Assembly (NCBI GenBank): GCA_036493735.1
Contig: DASXPH010000019.1
Coordinates: forward strand, 1 to 64,000
From: AG2 sp036493735
GTDB lineage: Bacteria; Gemmatimonadota; Gemmatimonadetes; Gemmatimonadales; Gemmatimonadaceae
Direction: 5' to 3'
Length of the DNA: 64,000 nucleotides
Part shown: positions 1 to 8,071 of the stretch, one piece after another
Position numbering within the stretch: the first letter of the stretch is position 1
How the letters are laid out: the number at the start of each line of letters is the position of its first letter
Program-made: the position numbers and the translations under genes
Notes under the pieces: generated by a model
What the model was told of the DNA's origin: nothing
Seen by the model: only the letters and a program-made list of their open reading frames with translations
Database searches by the model: none

Positions 1-152
1 CGCGTCCCGGAGAGATGTCTTCGCGTCCCGCGGAAACGTCGAGGCGTACCGCACGCATGCATCGGGATCCCGGAGGATCAGTGGCGCGTCCCGACCGCAT
101 GTACGGCAATATCGCGCGCTTCGCACTCGCTCACGATCGCAGGTTCGCGAGT

Positions 153-306
153 ACCGCTCACTGCTCACGCCGTACTGCCCACTGGTCAACTAGTTCCGGG
201 CACCTCGAACGCGATTTCGACGACTCCTCACCCCGTACCGCCGACCTCTCACCTCTTACCGCCGACCGCTCACCTCATACCGCCGACCTCTCACCTCATA
301 CCGGCC
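153..306. repeat. Heptanucleotide tandem array (about 22 units)
   Basis: This 154-bp stretch reads as consecutive 7-base units in a single phase, most starting with AC. Five units (ACCGCTC, ACTGCTC, ACGCCGT, ACTGCCC, ACTGGTC) cover 153-187, six more degenerate units cover 188-229, and eleven clear units (ACCCCGT, ACCGCCG, ACCTCTC, ACCTCTT and similar) cover 230-306. The right part also appears as a 21-bp (3 x 7) repeat with about four copies from 228. The frame open through it encodes a low-complexity Ser/Thr/Pro/His string and is not a credible gene. Heptamer arrays of this kind are known in cyanobacterial intergenic DNA; the link here is only analogy. Confidence 0.7.
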
Positions 307-485
307 ATGTCGATCATTCTACCGCTCGAAGCACGACCGCCCCCGCCCAATCGAAGCATGCTCACGGCGACGTGAACGCGTCGCCGCATTCCAGCTTCAT
401 CCCACTCGGCCACCGCGCAGACGCGCACGGTGGCCGCTCTCATTCCGCGCGTCACACAACCAGATCGAACGGACATATGAAATTT

Positions 486-776
486 CTACAGAACGCCGTA
501 CTGGCTGCGCTGAAGCGGGTGCAGCGCTTTCTCGACGACAACGTCGCGGTGCTCGCCGCCATTGTTGATCTCAGCGCGGCTCGGAAACGGCGCAGCGCCC
601 GTTCCGGCGAACACATTAGCGAATCGATTGACGCGCCTCGATCCTGCTCGAGCAATTGCGGGGCATTTAATCAATGGATTCGGACTCGTAGAGTCAGAGC
701 AGCCTGCGATACTGATCGCCAGCATCCCAGCGATGGTTACCGAGTGAAAACGCACGGCCAAAAGTCTCTGATTCAT
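486..776 (-). pseudogene. Short lipoprotein, probably a truncated gene remnant
   Basis: The frame opens with ATG at 776 and encodes 96 residues. The first 27 residues form a lipoprotein signal peptide: a short charged start, a hydrophobic stretch (VTIAGMLAISIAG) and a lipobox ending Ser-Ile-Ala-Gly-Cys, followed by SDSTSPNP, a mature N-terminus I associate with Gemmatimonadota lipoproteins. Downstream of about residue 45 the sequence loses any domain character and simply runs to a stop, so this looks like the 5' part of a larger lipoprotein gene whose remainder was lost. GGGA lies directly before the ATG. An intact tiny lipoprotein cannot be excluded. Confidence 0.45.
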
Positions 777-1235
777 TCCCGCGGCCGGCGATTAGTGCAC
801 TCTGAACCGCAACTGCACGAAGCGCTGCGACGCACAGCGGTCCAGGCCGAGAACGTGCAGCATGAGTTTCAACGACACATTCATCGATACCACGTGGCCC
901 GCATGCCCGCGACACCGGAGCCGTCCGTTGTGGTACCGTGACTGTGAGTGCTGGTGGTGCGAACGCGACGGCGTAGCGCTGTTTCGACTTGGCGCGCTCC
1001 CACCTTCATCCAGGGCCTGCTCGCATCACTCGCCGCGTTCGAGGATATGACTGTGCATCACATTGCTCCTCGATGCACGACACGATTTTTCGTCCGTAAA
1101 CACCTGAGCACCCCCCAGCTTGCGCCCGCTAGGAGTAAAATTTGCCAACGATCGACCCCACTGAGGCGGACGCGTCCGACGCGGATACTCCATGCCGTAT
1201 CGTCGAGGGCGGTTCCGCTGGTGACGTGGGAGCCG
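777..1235. other. Gene-poor leader upstream of the PAS kinase
   Basis: No convincing gene lies here. A possible leader frame starts at TTG 1142 with AGGAG at 1131-1135 six bases before it; its first 35-40 residues are acidic (MPTIDPTEADASDADTP) and then it overlaps the kinase gene in another frame, where it becomes Arg-rich. It could be a translated leader, or the kinase's original N-terminus now out of frame. The kinase frame itself is open back to 948 but that extension is Arg-rich and unlike a real N-terminus. Confidence 0.3.
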
Positions 1236-2609
1236 ATGACCTTCAAGAGCTCGAACCAGAACGAGTACGTTGTGCGAGACGACGTCCATTCTCATTTGTC
1301 CCAACTCGAACCGTCCGACCATCTGTATCGGCTGCTCGTCGAGAGCGTGGCCGACTACGCGATCTTCGTCCTCGATACCACGGGTCACATCCGTAGTTGG
1401 AACCCGGGAGCGCAGCGACTGAAGGGCTACAGCGCAGAGGAAATCATCGGCAAGCATTTCTCGACGTTCTACCCCGGAGCGGACGTCGTCGCGCAGAAGC
1501 CGGCGAAGCTGCTCGAGATCGCGTCCCATGTCGGGCGCGTCGAGGACGAAGGTTGGCGCGTTCGCAAAGACGGAACACAATTCTGGGCGAACGTCGTCAT
1601 CACGGCACTGCACGACGAGGACGGCGCTCTCATCGGCTTCGCCAAGATCACTCGCGATCTCACGGAGCGCCGCAACGCGGAGGAGCAGGCGCGTTCGTTG
1701 GCAGCGGAACGGGCGGCTCGCCAGGAGTCGGAAGCGCACAGTCAGCGACTGCTTCAACTGACCGACGAGCTTCAACAGCAGGCGGTCGAGCTGGAAGCCC
1801 AAACGGAAGAGGCCCAGTCGCTCAGCGAAGAGCTCGAACAGGCGAACGAAGAGCTTCAGCAGCAGGCGGTGGAAGCCGAAGCGGCGCGGGCCGAGGCCGA
1901 CGCCGCCAACCGGGCCAAGACCGAATTCCTCGCCGTGATGAGCCACGAATTGCGCACGCCACTGAATGCGATCGCCGGCTACGCGGACCTCTTACGGATG
2001 GGGATTCGCGGACCCGTCACGCCGCAACAGCTCGATGATCTCGAGCGCATCGCACGGAGCGAGCGCACGCTGCTGGCGCTTGTTAATGATGTTCTCAACT
2101 ACGCGCGCATGGAGGCGGGTCAGGTCCATTACGCCGACGAGCGCGTCGTCGTCGCCAGCCTTCTCGCCGACATCGAGGCGCTCGTCCTGCCGCAACTGGA
2201 GGCGAAGAATCTCCAGTTCACGCTTGGCGAGTGTGACGCCGATCTTGCGGTGCGCGCGGATCCTGATAAGGTCCAGCAGATTCTCGTCAACCTGATGTCG
2301 AACGCGGTCAAGTTCACGCCGCCGGGCGGATCGGTAGATGTCACGTGCGGAGGCGACGCCTCCGTTGTGAGGATCCGCGCCCGCGACACGGGCATCGGCA
2401 TTCCGCCCGACAAGCTCCAGCTCATCTTCGAGCCTTTCGTACAGCTGGACCGGAGCCTGACGAGCACGAAGGAAGGGTCGGGGTTGGGGCTCGCGATCAG
2501 CCGCGATCTCGCCCGCGCGATGGGTGGTGACCTCGGCGTCGAGAGCACAGTTGGACGCGGCTCGACCTTCGTCCTCACCCTGCGCCGCGACCGAGCCTCG
2601 GCTAGTTGA
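1236..2609 (+). CDS. PAS-domain sensor histidine kinase
   Basis: Cytoplasmic two-component kinase of 457 residues that would autophosphorylate on His and pass the phosphate to an unlinked response regulator. A PAS domain spans about residues 25-145 (DYAIFVLDTTGHIRSWNPGA, ending in the typical ITRDLTERRNAEEQ). A Gln/Glu-rich coiled coil (ELQQQAVELEAQTEEAQ) follows at about 165-225. The HisKA H-box MSHELRTPLN has its phospho-acceptor at about His237. HATPase motifs are NLMSNAVKF (N box), DTGIGIPPDK (G1) and GSGLGLAIS (G2). I chose ATG 1236 (GGGAG just upstream) because the longer in-frame N-terminus is Arg-rich and unlike the family; GTG 1221 is also possible. There are no membrane segments. 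The next gene is convergent and ends 25 bp away. Confidence 0.9.
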   Translation: MTFKSSNQNEYVVRDDVHSHLSQLEPSDHLYRLLVESVADYAIFVLDTTGHIRSWNPGAQRLKGYSAEEIIGKHFSTFYPGADVVAQKPAKLLEIASHVGRVEDEGWRVRKDGTQFWANVVITALHDEDGALIGFAKITRDLTERRNAEEQARSLAAERAARQESEAHSQRLLQLTDELQQQAVELEAQTEEAQSLSEELEQANEELQQQAVEAEAARAEADAANRAKTEFLAVMSHELRTPLNAIAGYADLLRMGIRGPVTPQQLDDLERIARSERTLLALVNDVLNYARMEAGQVHYADERVVVASLLADIEALVLPQLEAKNLQFTLGECDADLAVRADPDKVQQILVNLMSNAVKFTPPGGSVDVTCGGDASVVRIRARDTGIGIPPDKLQLIFEPFVQLDRSLTSTKEGSGLGLAISRDLARAMGGDLGVESTVGRGSTFVLTLRRDRASAS

Positions 2610-2633
2610 GACGATTCGGGATGACAGGCCAGT

Positions 2634-4361
2634 CTAAGGCTTCATCGTCAGATCGAGCACCCGCACGACTTCATCCGCCGCGAGCGTGAGCGTCGTCGTC
2701 GCCATCGCCTTCTCACGCGAGGCCCTCACCAACAACAACTGCTCGCGCGGCACCCCACAGATGCGGAAGTAGCCATCATTCCGACTCGTCGCCTTGGCCG
2801 CGTCACCCGTCCACTCCACCGTCACACTCGCCTGCGCCACCGGACTCTTGCCGTCGCCTAACGTGACTCGCCCGGCGATCACACCCTTGTCACGTCCCAC
2901 AGCCTTGTCGTCGCACACCTCGGCCGCGGCGAGCGGGAGCGGCTTGAACGACAGCCTCGACTCGATCGTGGTGTCAGCGCGGGCCGTCACCAATACGTGC
3001 GACGGGATCGCCTCGATGGCGTCGTGCAGCGGCGTCGTCGCCTCGAAGAGATAGCTCCCGGGCAGCAGCTGACTGAACGTCACCGTCCCGTCATTCGCGG
3101 TATAGCCCGCGTACGGCGACCCCGCGAGATGGATCGTGATGCGCGATGTCTGCACAGCGCTGCTGTCGCTGCCATCGACGGCGTGGACGCGGACGCTGCC
3201 GGTCGGCGCGCGCCACACGGGCGGCACGCTGTCACCGGCGTCCCCGCGCCTAATGGCGCGCAGCTCGCCACCGGCAACGCGGATCCAATCGGCCGTGAGC
3301 CGCCACCGGCTGGGCGTGTTGCTCAGCCGCAGCTGCCGGCGCACGGGCGTCGGCATGCTGATACTCCAGCTGGGGATGATCCACGCGCCGGTCGCGAGAC
3401 GCGTGAAACCGATATGACCGCCCAGCAGCGTGTCGGGGGCGCTCACCGGCAGATTCACGAACGTGAATCGAAGGCTGCGCAGCTCGTTGCTCGCCGAGTC
3501 GAGCCAGATGGTGCCGCGAATCTCGACGTGGCGCGGACGGCCGTTCGGCTCGAAGTCGAGCCCCACCAGCCCGGGCGCCGGCGCGGGGTGGGTCGCGAGT
3601 CGGAGGCAGTGCGCCTCGGTGAAGTACGACGAGAGTAAGACATCGAGATCGGGCGCGAAGAAGGTCATCCCCGAATCGTCCTCTACCGCGTACCCGCTCT
3701 CGCGCAGCCGCTCGGCCGGGAGGCTCACCCAGGGCGCCGTGCCATGTGTCTCGACATCGCGAAGAGAGATGTCGCGTAGGACGCCCGGCTTCACCTCGTA
3801 CAGACGCACATGCTGGAGCTTCTCGAATCGGTAGTCGCGCTGCTCGAGGGTGATGGCGGCGGCAAGAAAGGCGGTGTGCGCCTGCTCCCAGAGAGCGAAG
3901 GTGAGCAGACCGGCCTGCGTCGTATCGGGATGAAGGCGGCAGTCGTTGCGGTCGCGGGTGCTCACCGCCGGCAGGATGACAGGGATGTCGGTGAGCGCGA
4001 CGTCGATCATGGTGTCACGCGCGAGATCGAAGACGTGGCTTTCCGTGGGGCGAAAGCCGATGCGCATCACCCTGAGATGGAATCGCCCGGGAGCGAGCGC
4101 TCCAATGGCGAAAGTGCCCGAGTCCGACGTCAGCGCGCGAGCGCGAGTCGTTAGGCTCGAGTCGAGCAGCAGGACGACGGCGCCCGGTACACGCCCGGCG
4201 CCGACGGCGGATGAAACTGTGCCGCGTATGATCTGCCCGTGAAGTGAGCCCGGCACGGCGCCAAGTATCAGGCACCAACGCGCGAGCGTCTTGGACAGAC
4301 CACAACGCCCGCCACGGCGCTGGATCCTCTCGCTACGCGGATTGTGAGTGGCAGAGCTCAT
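2634..4361 (-). CDS. Secreted carboxypeptidase-regulatory-like domain protein
   Basis: Exported protein of about 575 residues. A signal peptide (LARWCLILGAVPGSLHGQ) is followed by a CarboxypepD_reg-like beta-sandwich (GTVSSAVGAGRVPGAVVLLLDSS ... GRFHLRVMRIGFRPTE). A long unassigned middle with a Cys-containing stretch (RDRNDCRLHPDTTQ) follows, then two further beta-sandwich repeats near the C-terminus (VRVHAVDGSDSSAVQT and GVIAGRVTLGDGKSPVAQA). Proteins of this build are periplasmic or outer-membrane associated in Gemmatimonadota and Bacteroidota; their substrate is unknown. The start is uncertain: ATG 4361 lacks a clear ribosome site, and TTG 4412 extends the frame. A TTA Leu codon sits inside a CCTAACG motif at 2857-2863. 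Confidence 0.75.
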   Translation of the reverse strand: MSSATHNPRSERIQRRGGRCGLSKTLARWCLILGAVPGSLHGQIIRGTVSSAVGAGRVPGAVVLLLDSSLTTRARALTSDSGTFAIGALAPGRFHLRVMRIGFRPTESHVFDLARDTMIDVALTDIPVILPAVSTRDRNDCRLHPDTTQAGLLTFALWEQAHTAFLAAAITLEQRDYRFEKLQHVRLYEVKPGVLRDISLRDVETHGTAPWVSLPAERLRESGYAVEDDSGMTFFAPDLDVLLSSYFTEAHCLRLATHPAPAPGLVGLDFEPNGRPRHVEIRGTIWLDSASNELRSLRFTFVNLPVSAPDTLLGGHIGFTRLATGAWIIPSWSISMPTPVRRQLRLSNTPSRWRLTADWIRVAGGELRAIRRGDAGDSVPPVWRAPTGSVRVHAVDGSDSSAVQTSRITIHLAGSPYAGYTANDGTVTFSQLLPGSYLFEATTPLHDAIEAIPSHVLVTARADTTIESRLSFKPLPLAAAEVCDDKAVGRDKGVIAGRVTLGDGKSPVAQASVTVEWTGDAAKATSRNDGYFRICGVPREQLLLVRASREKAMATTTLTLAADEVVRVLDLTMKP

Positions 4362-4478
4362 CAGACGCCCATGTGGCTGCAAGAGGATGTTGCCGCCACC
4401 GTGATCCGACAAGGGACGCCCTGGTGCGACGCGTGCGCGGCGCCGCAGTTGATCGGCCGCCGCGCGCGCGCTTCAGGG

Positions 4479-5882
4479 TCAATCGTCGCGACCGCCGCCG
4501 ATGAACACGATTCTATAGATGCGGCCGCCCTTGTCGTCCGAGACGTAGAGCGATCCGTCGGGACCCACGGCGACGCCCACCGGCCGGTGCTTTGCCGTCG
4601 CGGGCAGAGGGCCAGTCGAACCCGCAAAGCCGTTGGCGAACGTCTCGGCGGGGCCGGATGGGCCGCCGTTTCTTCCAAACGGAATGAACTGCACCTGGTA
4701 TCCCTCGTTTGGCTCCGGTGCTCGATTGAAGCCGCCATGGAACGCGATGAACGCCCCGCCGCGGTAACGCCGAGGGAATTGCTCGCCAGTGTAGAACATC
4801 ATTCCATCCGGCGACCAGTGTGCACCGAACGTCGCGAGCGGCTGGTTATAACTCGAGCAATCGATGCCCTGAGCGCCACGCACTCGGTGCCCGTCGCCGC
4901 CATATTCCGGAGCGAGCACCTTCCGGTGCTCGGCAATCGCGTCGAAATAACAGTACGGCCAGCCGTTGTCGCTGCCACGCGTGACACGCGCCAGCTCTTC
5001 CGCGGGCAGGTTTGCTCCCTGATCCTGCGTGTAGAACTGCGGCCAATTCTCGAACAACATGTCACGACCCTGCTGCACGGTATACAGGTCGTGGTTGAGC
5101 GGGTTGATCGCCAGGGCCACCAGATTTCGGTAGCCGCTGGCGTAATGCGTACCCGATGCCTCGGTCTGATTCGTTGCGCGTGCGTCGAAGAGCCATACAC
5201 CCGCACGAATGGGCAGCTCCGGGCAGGGGAAAATACCAGGTGATTCCAGCTGCCGGTTCGCGACTTGACAGGAGTTCGACGCCGAGCCGATGTTGACGAA
5301 CAGCTGTCGATGGTCCTTCACGACGACGGTCTTGCTGATGTGATCTCCGGAATTGGGCAGCCCTGCGACGACCACATCGGGATTGCCCTCGGGCGTTAGG
5401 CGCCCGGCTGGAACTCGGAAGCGCAACACGCGATCGTTGGCGCCGAAGAAGAGCGTCCCGTTGTCCCAGGCGATGCCACTCCCGCCGAGTGCCGGGCTGA
5501 ATTGCGATTGTTGGTCGGCGTGTCCGTCGCCGTCGCGATCGCGCAGACCGATTATGCCGAACGACGGATTCTGATTGTTCGGGCTGTTGATCGCCACGAA
5601 CAGGTCGCCGTTAGGCGTGACGGCGATGTGTCTTGCCTGTGCGGGCTGGCCATCCTCGACGAGATCGGCGACGACGAGCGCGCAAAATCCCGCTGGCAAC
5701 ACGAGCCCGGCATTGTCCGCATCGCAGCGGACGTTCCCGCGGCGATCCTCCCCCGGCGGCGCATCCCTGTCGGCGTTCACCACGGGCGGTCCACTCGCGG
5801 GTGCCGTCGGGCGCTCCTGGCACGCGCCAGTCGCGATGAGGAGAGTGAGGGTGAGGCGAATCACCTGTGAGCGTGAATGCAT
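4479..5882 (-). CDS. Sorbosone/glucose dehydrogenase-like beta-propeller lipoprotein
   Basis: Lipoprotein of 467 residues. The start is ATG 5882, with GGGAGG five bases upstream. The signal peptide ends in the lipobox Ala-Thr-Gly-Ala-Cys followed by QERPTAP. The body resembles six-bladed GSDH/L-sorbosone dehydrogenase propellers: ARHIAVTPNGDLFVAINS, GSGIAWDNGTLFFGANDRVLRF, GYRNLVALAINPLNHDLYTV, and the C-terminal PVGVAVGPDGSLYVSDDKGGRIYRI. Relatives are PQQ-dependent periplasmic sugar oxidoreductases, but PQQ and sugar specificity cannot be read here. Cys residues in GNVRCDADN, GFCALV, SNSCQVAN, IFPCPEL, WPYCYFD and GIDCSS suggest disulfides. It stands alone on its strand. Confidence 0.8.
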   Translation of the reverse strand: MHSRSQVIRLTLTLLIATGACQERPTAPASGPPVVNADRDAPPGEDRRGNVRCDADNAGLVLPAGFCALVVADLVEDGQPAQARHIAVTPNGDLFVAINSPNNQNPSFGIIGLRDRDGDGHADQQSQFSPALGGSGIAWDNGTLFFGANDRVLRFRVPAGRLTPEGNPDVVVAGLPNSGDHISKTVVVKDHRQLFVNIGSASNSCQVANRQLESPGIFPCPELPIRAGVWLFDARATNQTEASGTHYASGYRNLVALAINPLNHDLYTVQQGRDMLFENWPQFYTQDQGANLPAEELARVTRGSDNGWPYCYFDAIAEHRKVLAPEYGGDGHRVRGAQGIDCSSYNQPLATFGAHWSPDGMMFYTGEQFPRRYRGGAFIAFHGGFNRAPEPNEGYQVQFIPFGRNGGPSGPAETFANGFAGSTGPLPATAKHRPVGVAVGPDGSLYVSDDKGGRIYRIVFIGGGRDD

Positions 5883-6184
5883 GATGTCCTCCCGGCAAGC
5901 TCGTAAGCCGCGGCCGACGGGTCGGCGAGCATACCTCCCCACGGCCCTTCCGCGGCGGAGGATGGCGCAGCGGCTCAGGGAATCCTCTCATGCGCGATTT
6001 AATTCGCGGCTCAACTCGGCTGGTTCACCGTGTTGCAGGCTGGAGCGTGCATGAACACCGGACCGTTATTCGTTATGCAGCGCTGTGTTATCAGTTCACT
6101 AATCGCGAATGATCAGCGGCGCGAAGGGGCGATACTAATCGCTCACACGTCGGGAAAGTTCCCGTCACGCAGATCACCACCGGC
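5883..6184. other. Intergenic region, nothing recognised
   Basis: These 302 bp lie between the start of the dehydrogenase-like lipoprotein gene and the stop of the MEDS gene, both leftward. I see the GGGAGG ribosome site of the lipoprotein gene at its left end and no other gene, RNA or clear terminator. Confidence 0.4.
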
Positions 6185-6814
6185 CTACGCGACGTGTTCG
6201 TCGCTCTCCTCCATCGGAAGCGCGTGTGTGTGCTGGCCGCACACGCGCCGGAAGCCGTCGACGCCGCCGGCCATGAAGAAGTTCTCAACGCAATAGCCGC
6301 ACAGCAGCGAGTAGGCATACCGATCGGCGAGATCATTCCAGAATTGCTCTAGCAGAATGGCACCCTCCCGGTTTCCGTCCTTCCAGAGAAGGTCCACCAT
6401 CTCGCCGTAGCCGCGCACGATCAGATACGAGCGTTTGTTGATCATCCGCTCGAAGACGCTGCCGATCGTCGCCATGAAGAGCTCGGGATTGGGGCACCCG
6501 CCCTCCATGAAGCACGCGAGCGTGTCGCGCGCATCCAGCCAGACCGCCAGTCGGCCAGAGTACAGCTCATCGATGTCCAGGCCGCGCGCCCGCAGCCCGT
6601 CACTGAACAGCCGTTGGTGCTCTGGCGTCGCGATGACCACCAACGGTTGCCCCGCTCGCACCCCATCCGCCAGGAAATTCACGACACTGCGCACCAGCGA
6701 CGCTTCGCTCCGATAAAAGTGCACGTCGTGCCCGGTCATACCCGCTCGGGTTGGACCCAGGGCACTATTGCTCTCGGCCAGCGTCTGCTCGAGCTGGTTC
6801 ATCATGTCGTTCAT
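6185..6814 (-). CDS. MEDS (DcmR-like sensory) domain protein
   Basis: Soluble protein of 209 residues carrying a MEDS domain, named for methanogen/methylotroph DcmR sensory proteins and common beside bacterial anti-sigma and kinase systems. The diagnostic opening GHDVHFYRSEASLVRSVVNFL (about residues 28-48) is followed by RAGQPLVVIATPEHQRLF, GLDIDELYSGRLAVWLDARDTL and RSYLIVRGYGEMVDLLWKDG, the usual order of the fold. A C-terminal region with two Cys (LLCGYCVENFFMAGG) follows. No DNA-binding or kinase domain is attached, so it may act in trans. I chose ATG 6814 (GGGTGAGG upstream) over the longer frame to 6916, which would run through a strong hairpin. Confidence 0.8.
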   Translation of the reverse strand: MNDMMNQLEQTLAESNSALGPTRAGMTGHDVHFYRSEASLVRSVVNFLADGVRAGQPLVVIATPEHQRLFSDGLRARGLDIDELYSGRLAVWLDARDTLACFMEGGCPNPELFMATIGSVFERMINKRSYLIVRGYGEMVDLLWKDGNREGAILLEQFWNDLADRYAYSLLCGYCVENFFMAGGVDGFRRVCGQHTHALPMEESDEHVA

Positions 6815-6846
6815 TGCCTCACCCTTCGTCGACGAGACATGTCGTG

Positions 6847-6879
6847 CCAACCGATCGGCCCAGTTGGCCGATCGGTTGG
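6847..6879. promoter_or_regulatory. Perfect 14-bp inverted repeat upstream of MEDS gene
   Basis: The arms CCAACCGATCGGCC (6847-6860) and GGCCGATCGGTTGG (6866-6879) are perfect complements separated by five bases (CAGTT). The element lies 33-65 bp upstream of the chosen MEDS start codon, so it is either a repressor operator in the promoter or a strong 5'-UTR hairpin. No poly-T tract follows on the minus strand, so a terminator is less likely. Confidence 0.6.
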
Positions 6880-7246
6880 TTCGATCGACGGACACTGACC
6901 GCAATTTGGGTTCCAAAACGTTTGAGGTGTCGCGGCACCCATCTGAAGGAGCATCCGCTCCATGGCCGGATCGGTGCTCACAGTGACGATTATGACGGGA
7001 ATCGACTTCGTCTTGCTGCGATCAGATGAGTGAAAGTCTTATCATCGTCCGCGATCAGAACATTCATGGGCGCGAATGCCGAGTAATCGCTCATCGTCGC
7101 ATAGATCCGCCATGCCGGGAACCAAATCAACAGACGGATGCAAGCCAGCCGTGACAGGGCTGTTGCTCACGGCGACTAACACTTTCGCTCGCGTGGTCGT
7201 ATATCAGAGTAGGCCAGTTGACAGCGGACGAGGGGCGCGGGCGCGT

Positions 7247-7492
7247 GTGAAGAACATGAATCGGGCGCAGGATACGGAGTTCGCTGCATCGCACATTTTG
7301 GCCATCGGGCCGGAGCACGTATTTACTATCGATGGCTGCATCTGGACTGTGCGCGAAGCAATCGACCCGGTCACGCAGACGCCAGTACTGATCTTCACGA
7401 GTGACCGCGTCGGCCGCCGTGTGCGCCTCTATCCGGCGAACTGGCGCGAACTATCGGACAAAGAGCTGCACGGCTTGAGCTGGTCGACCTAG
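7247..7492 (+). CDS. Small Trp-x-Val / YPxxWRxLSD family protein, copy A
   Basis: Unknown protein of 81 residues from GTG 7247 (GAGGGG about 10 bases upstream; ATG 7256 is an alternative). It belongs to a family with at least two close and two diverged relatives in this window. Shared positions are an acidic or polar turn and Trp-x-Val-x-Glu (GCIWTVREA), a strand PVLIFTS, then RRVRLYPANWREL and SDKELHGLSW at the C-terminus. I do not recognise a named domain. It probably folds as a compact beta-beta-alpha unit. It sits between the divergent MEDS gene and a DUF2231 membrane protein gene, which starts 44 bp after its stop. A TTGACA lies at 7218 but no good -10 follows. Confidence 0.6.
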   Translation: MKNMNRAQDTEFAASHILAIGPEHVFTIDGCIWTVREAIDPVTQTPVLIFTSDRVGRRVRLYPANWRELSDKELHGLSWST

Positions 7493-7536
7493 CTACGCCG
7501 CAGTGCCGCGACCAGCAACAATTCGCGGGAGGGCAT

Positions 7537-8055
7537 ATGGAGGCGCGCGCAAAGCTCTTGGGCCATCCGATTCATCAGATGCTGATCGTCTTTCCGCTGG
7601 GGGTTCTCGCGACCAGCGTCATCCTGGACATTGTCTATCTGATCACGAGGCACGGCGCTTGGGCGGACGCGTCGTACCACATCATTCCGGTCGGCGTACT
7701 CGGTGGCTTGGCGGCGGCGCTCTTCGGCTTCCTCGATTGGCTGTCCGTGCCTTCAGGCACTCGCGCGAAAAGAATCGGCGGCTGGCATGGCGGCGGCAAC
7801 GTCGTTGTCGTCGCTCTCTTCGCGATCAGCTGGTGGCTTCGCCGCTCTGGTCCAGCGACGCCGAGCGGCGGCGCGCTCACGCTCTCGTTCATCGGCGTGC
7901 TGCTCGCCCTGGTCACGGGATGGCTCGGCGGTGAGCTCGTCACGCGACTCGGCGTCGGCATGGATGACGGCGCGAACGTCGATGCGCCCAGTTCGCTCTC
8001 CGGCGCTCCGGCTACGGTCCAGGGCGCGCCGCCGATCACCGGCATTCGCCGTTAG
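7537..8055 (+). CDS. DUF2231 integral membrane protein
   Basis: Inner-membrane protein of 172 residues with four predicted membrane spans: MLIVFPLGVLATSVILDIVYL, IIPVGVLGGLAAALFGFLDW, GGNVVVVALFAISWWL and LTLSFIGVLLALVTGWLGGEL. The opening LLGHPIHQMLIVFPLG is the hallmark of DUF2231, whose conserved His-Pro-(Ile)-His could bind heme or metal, though the function is unknown. GGGAGGG precedes ATG 7537. A paralog lies at 22148-22627 in the opposite orientation. The stop codon TAG is embedded in a CGTTAGG heptamer. It is probably cotranscribed with the preceding small gene. Confidence 0.85.
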   Translation: MEARAKLLGHPIHQMLIVFPLGVLATSVILDIVYLITRHGAWADASYHIIPVGVLGGLAAALFGFLDWLSVPSGTRAKRIGGWHGGGNVVVVALFAISWWLRRSGPATPSGGALTLSFIGVLLALVTGWLGGELVTRLGVGMDDGANVDAPSSLSGAPATVQGAPPITGIRR

Positions 8056-8071
8056 GTGGCGCGATCGATGG

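Noticed and set aside
153..306. Heptamer array considered as a CRISPR
   Set aside because: Repeat units are seven bases with no spacers and no cas genes nearby.
15..941. Open frame of 308 codons at the left end
   Set aside because: It runs through a heptamer repeat and has Arg/Ser/His-rich low-complexity sequence, no domain and an Arg-rich tail; a minus-strand lipoprotein frame overlaps it with better character.
4344..5243. 299-codon rightward frame over the dehydrogenase-like gene
   Set aside because: Antisense to a lipoprotein gene with clear signal peptide and propeller motifs.
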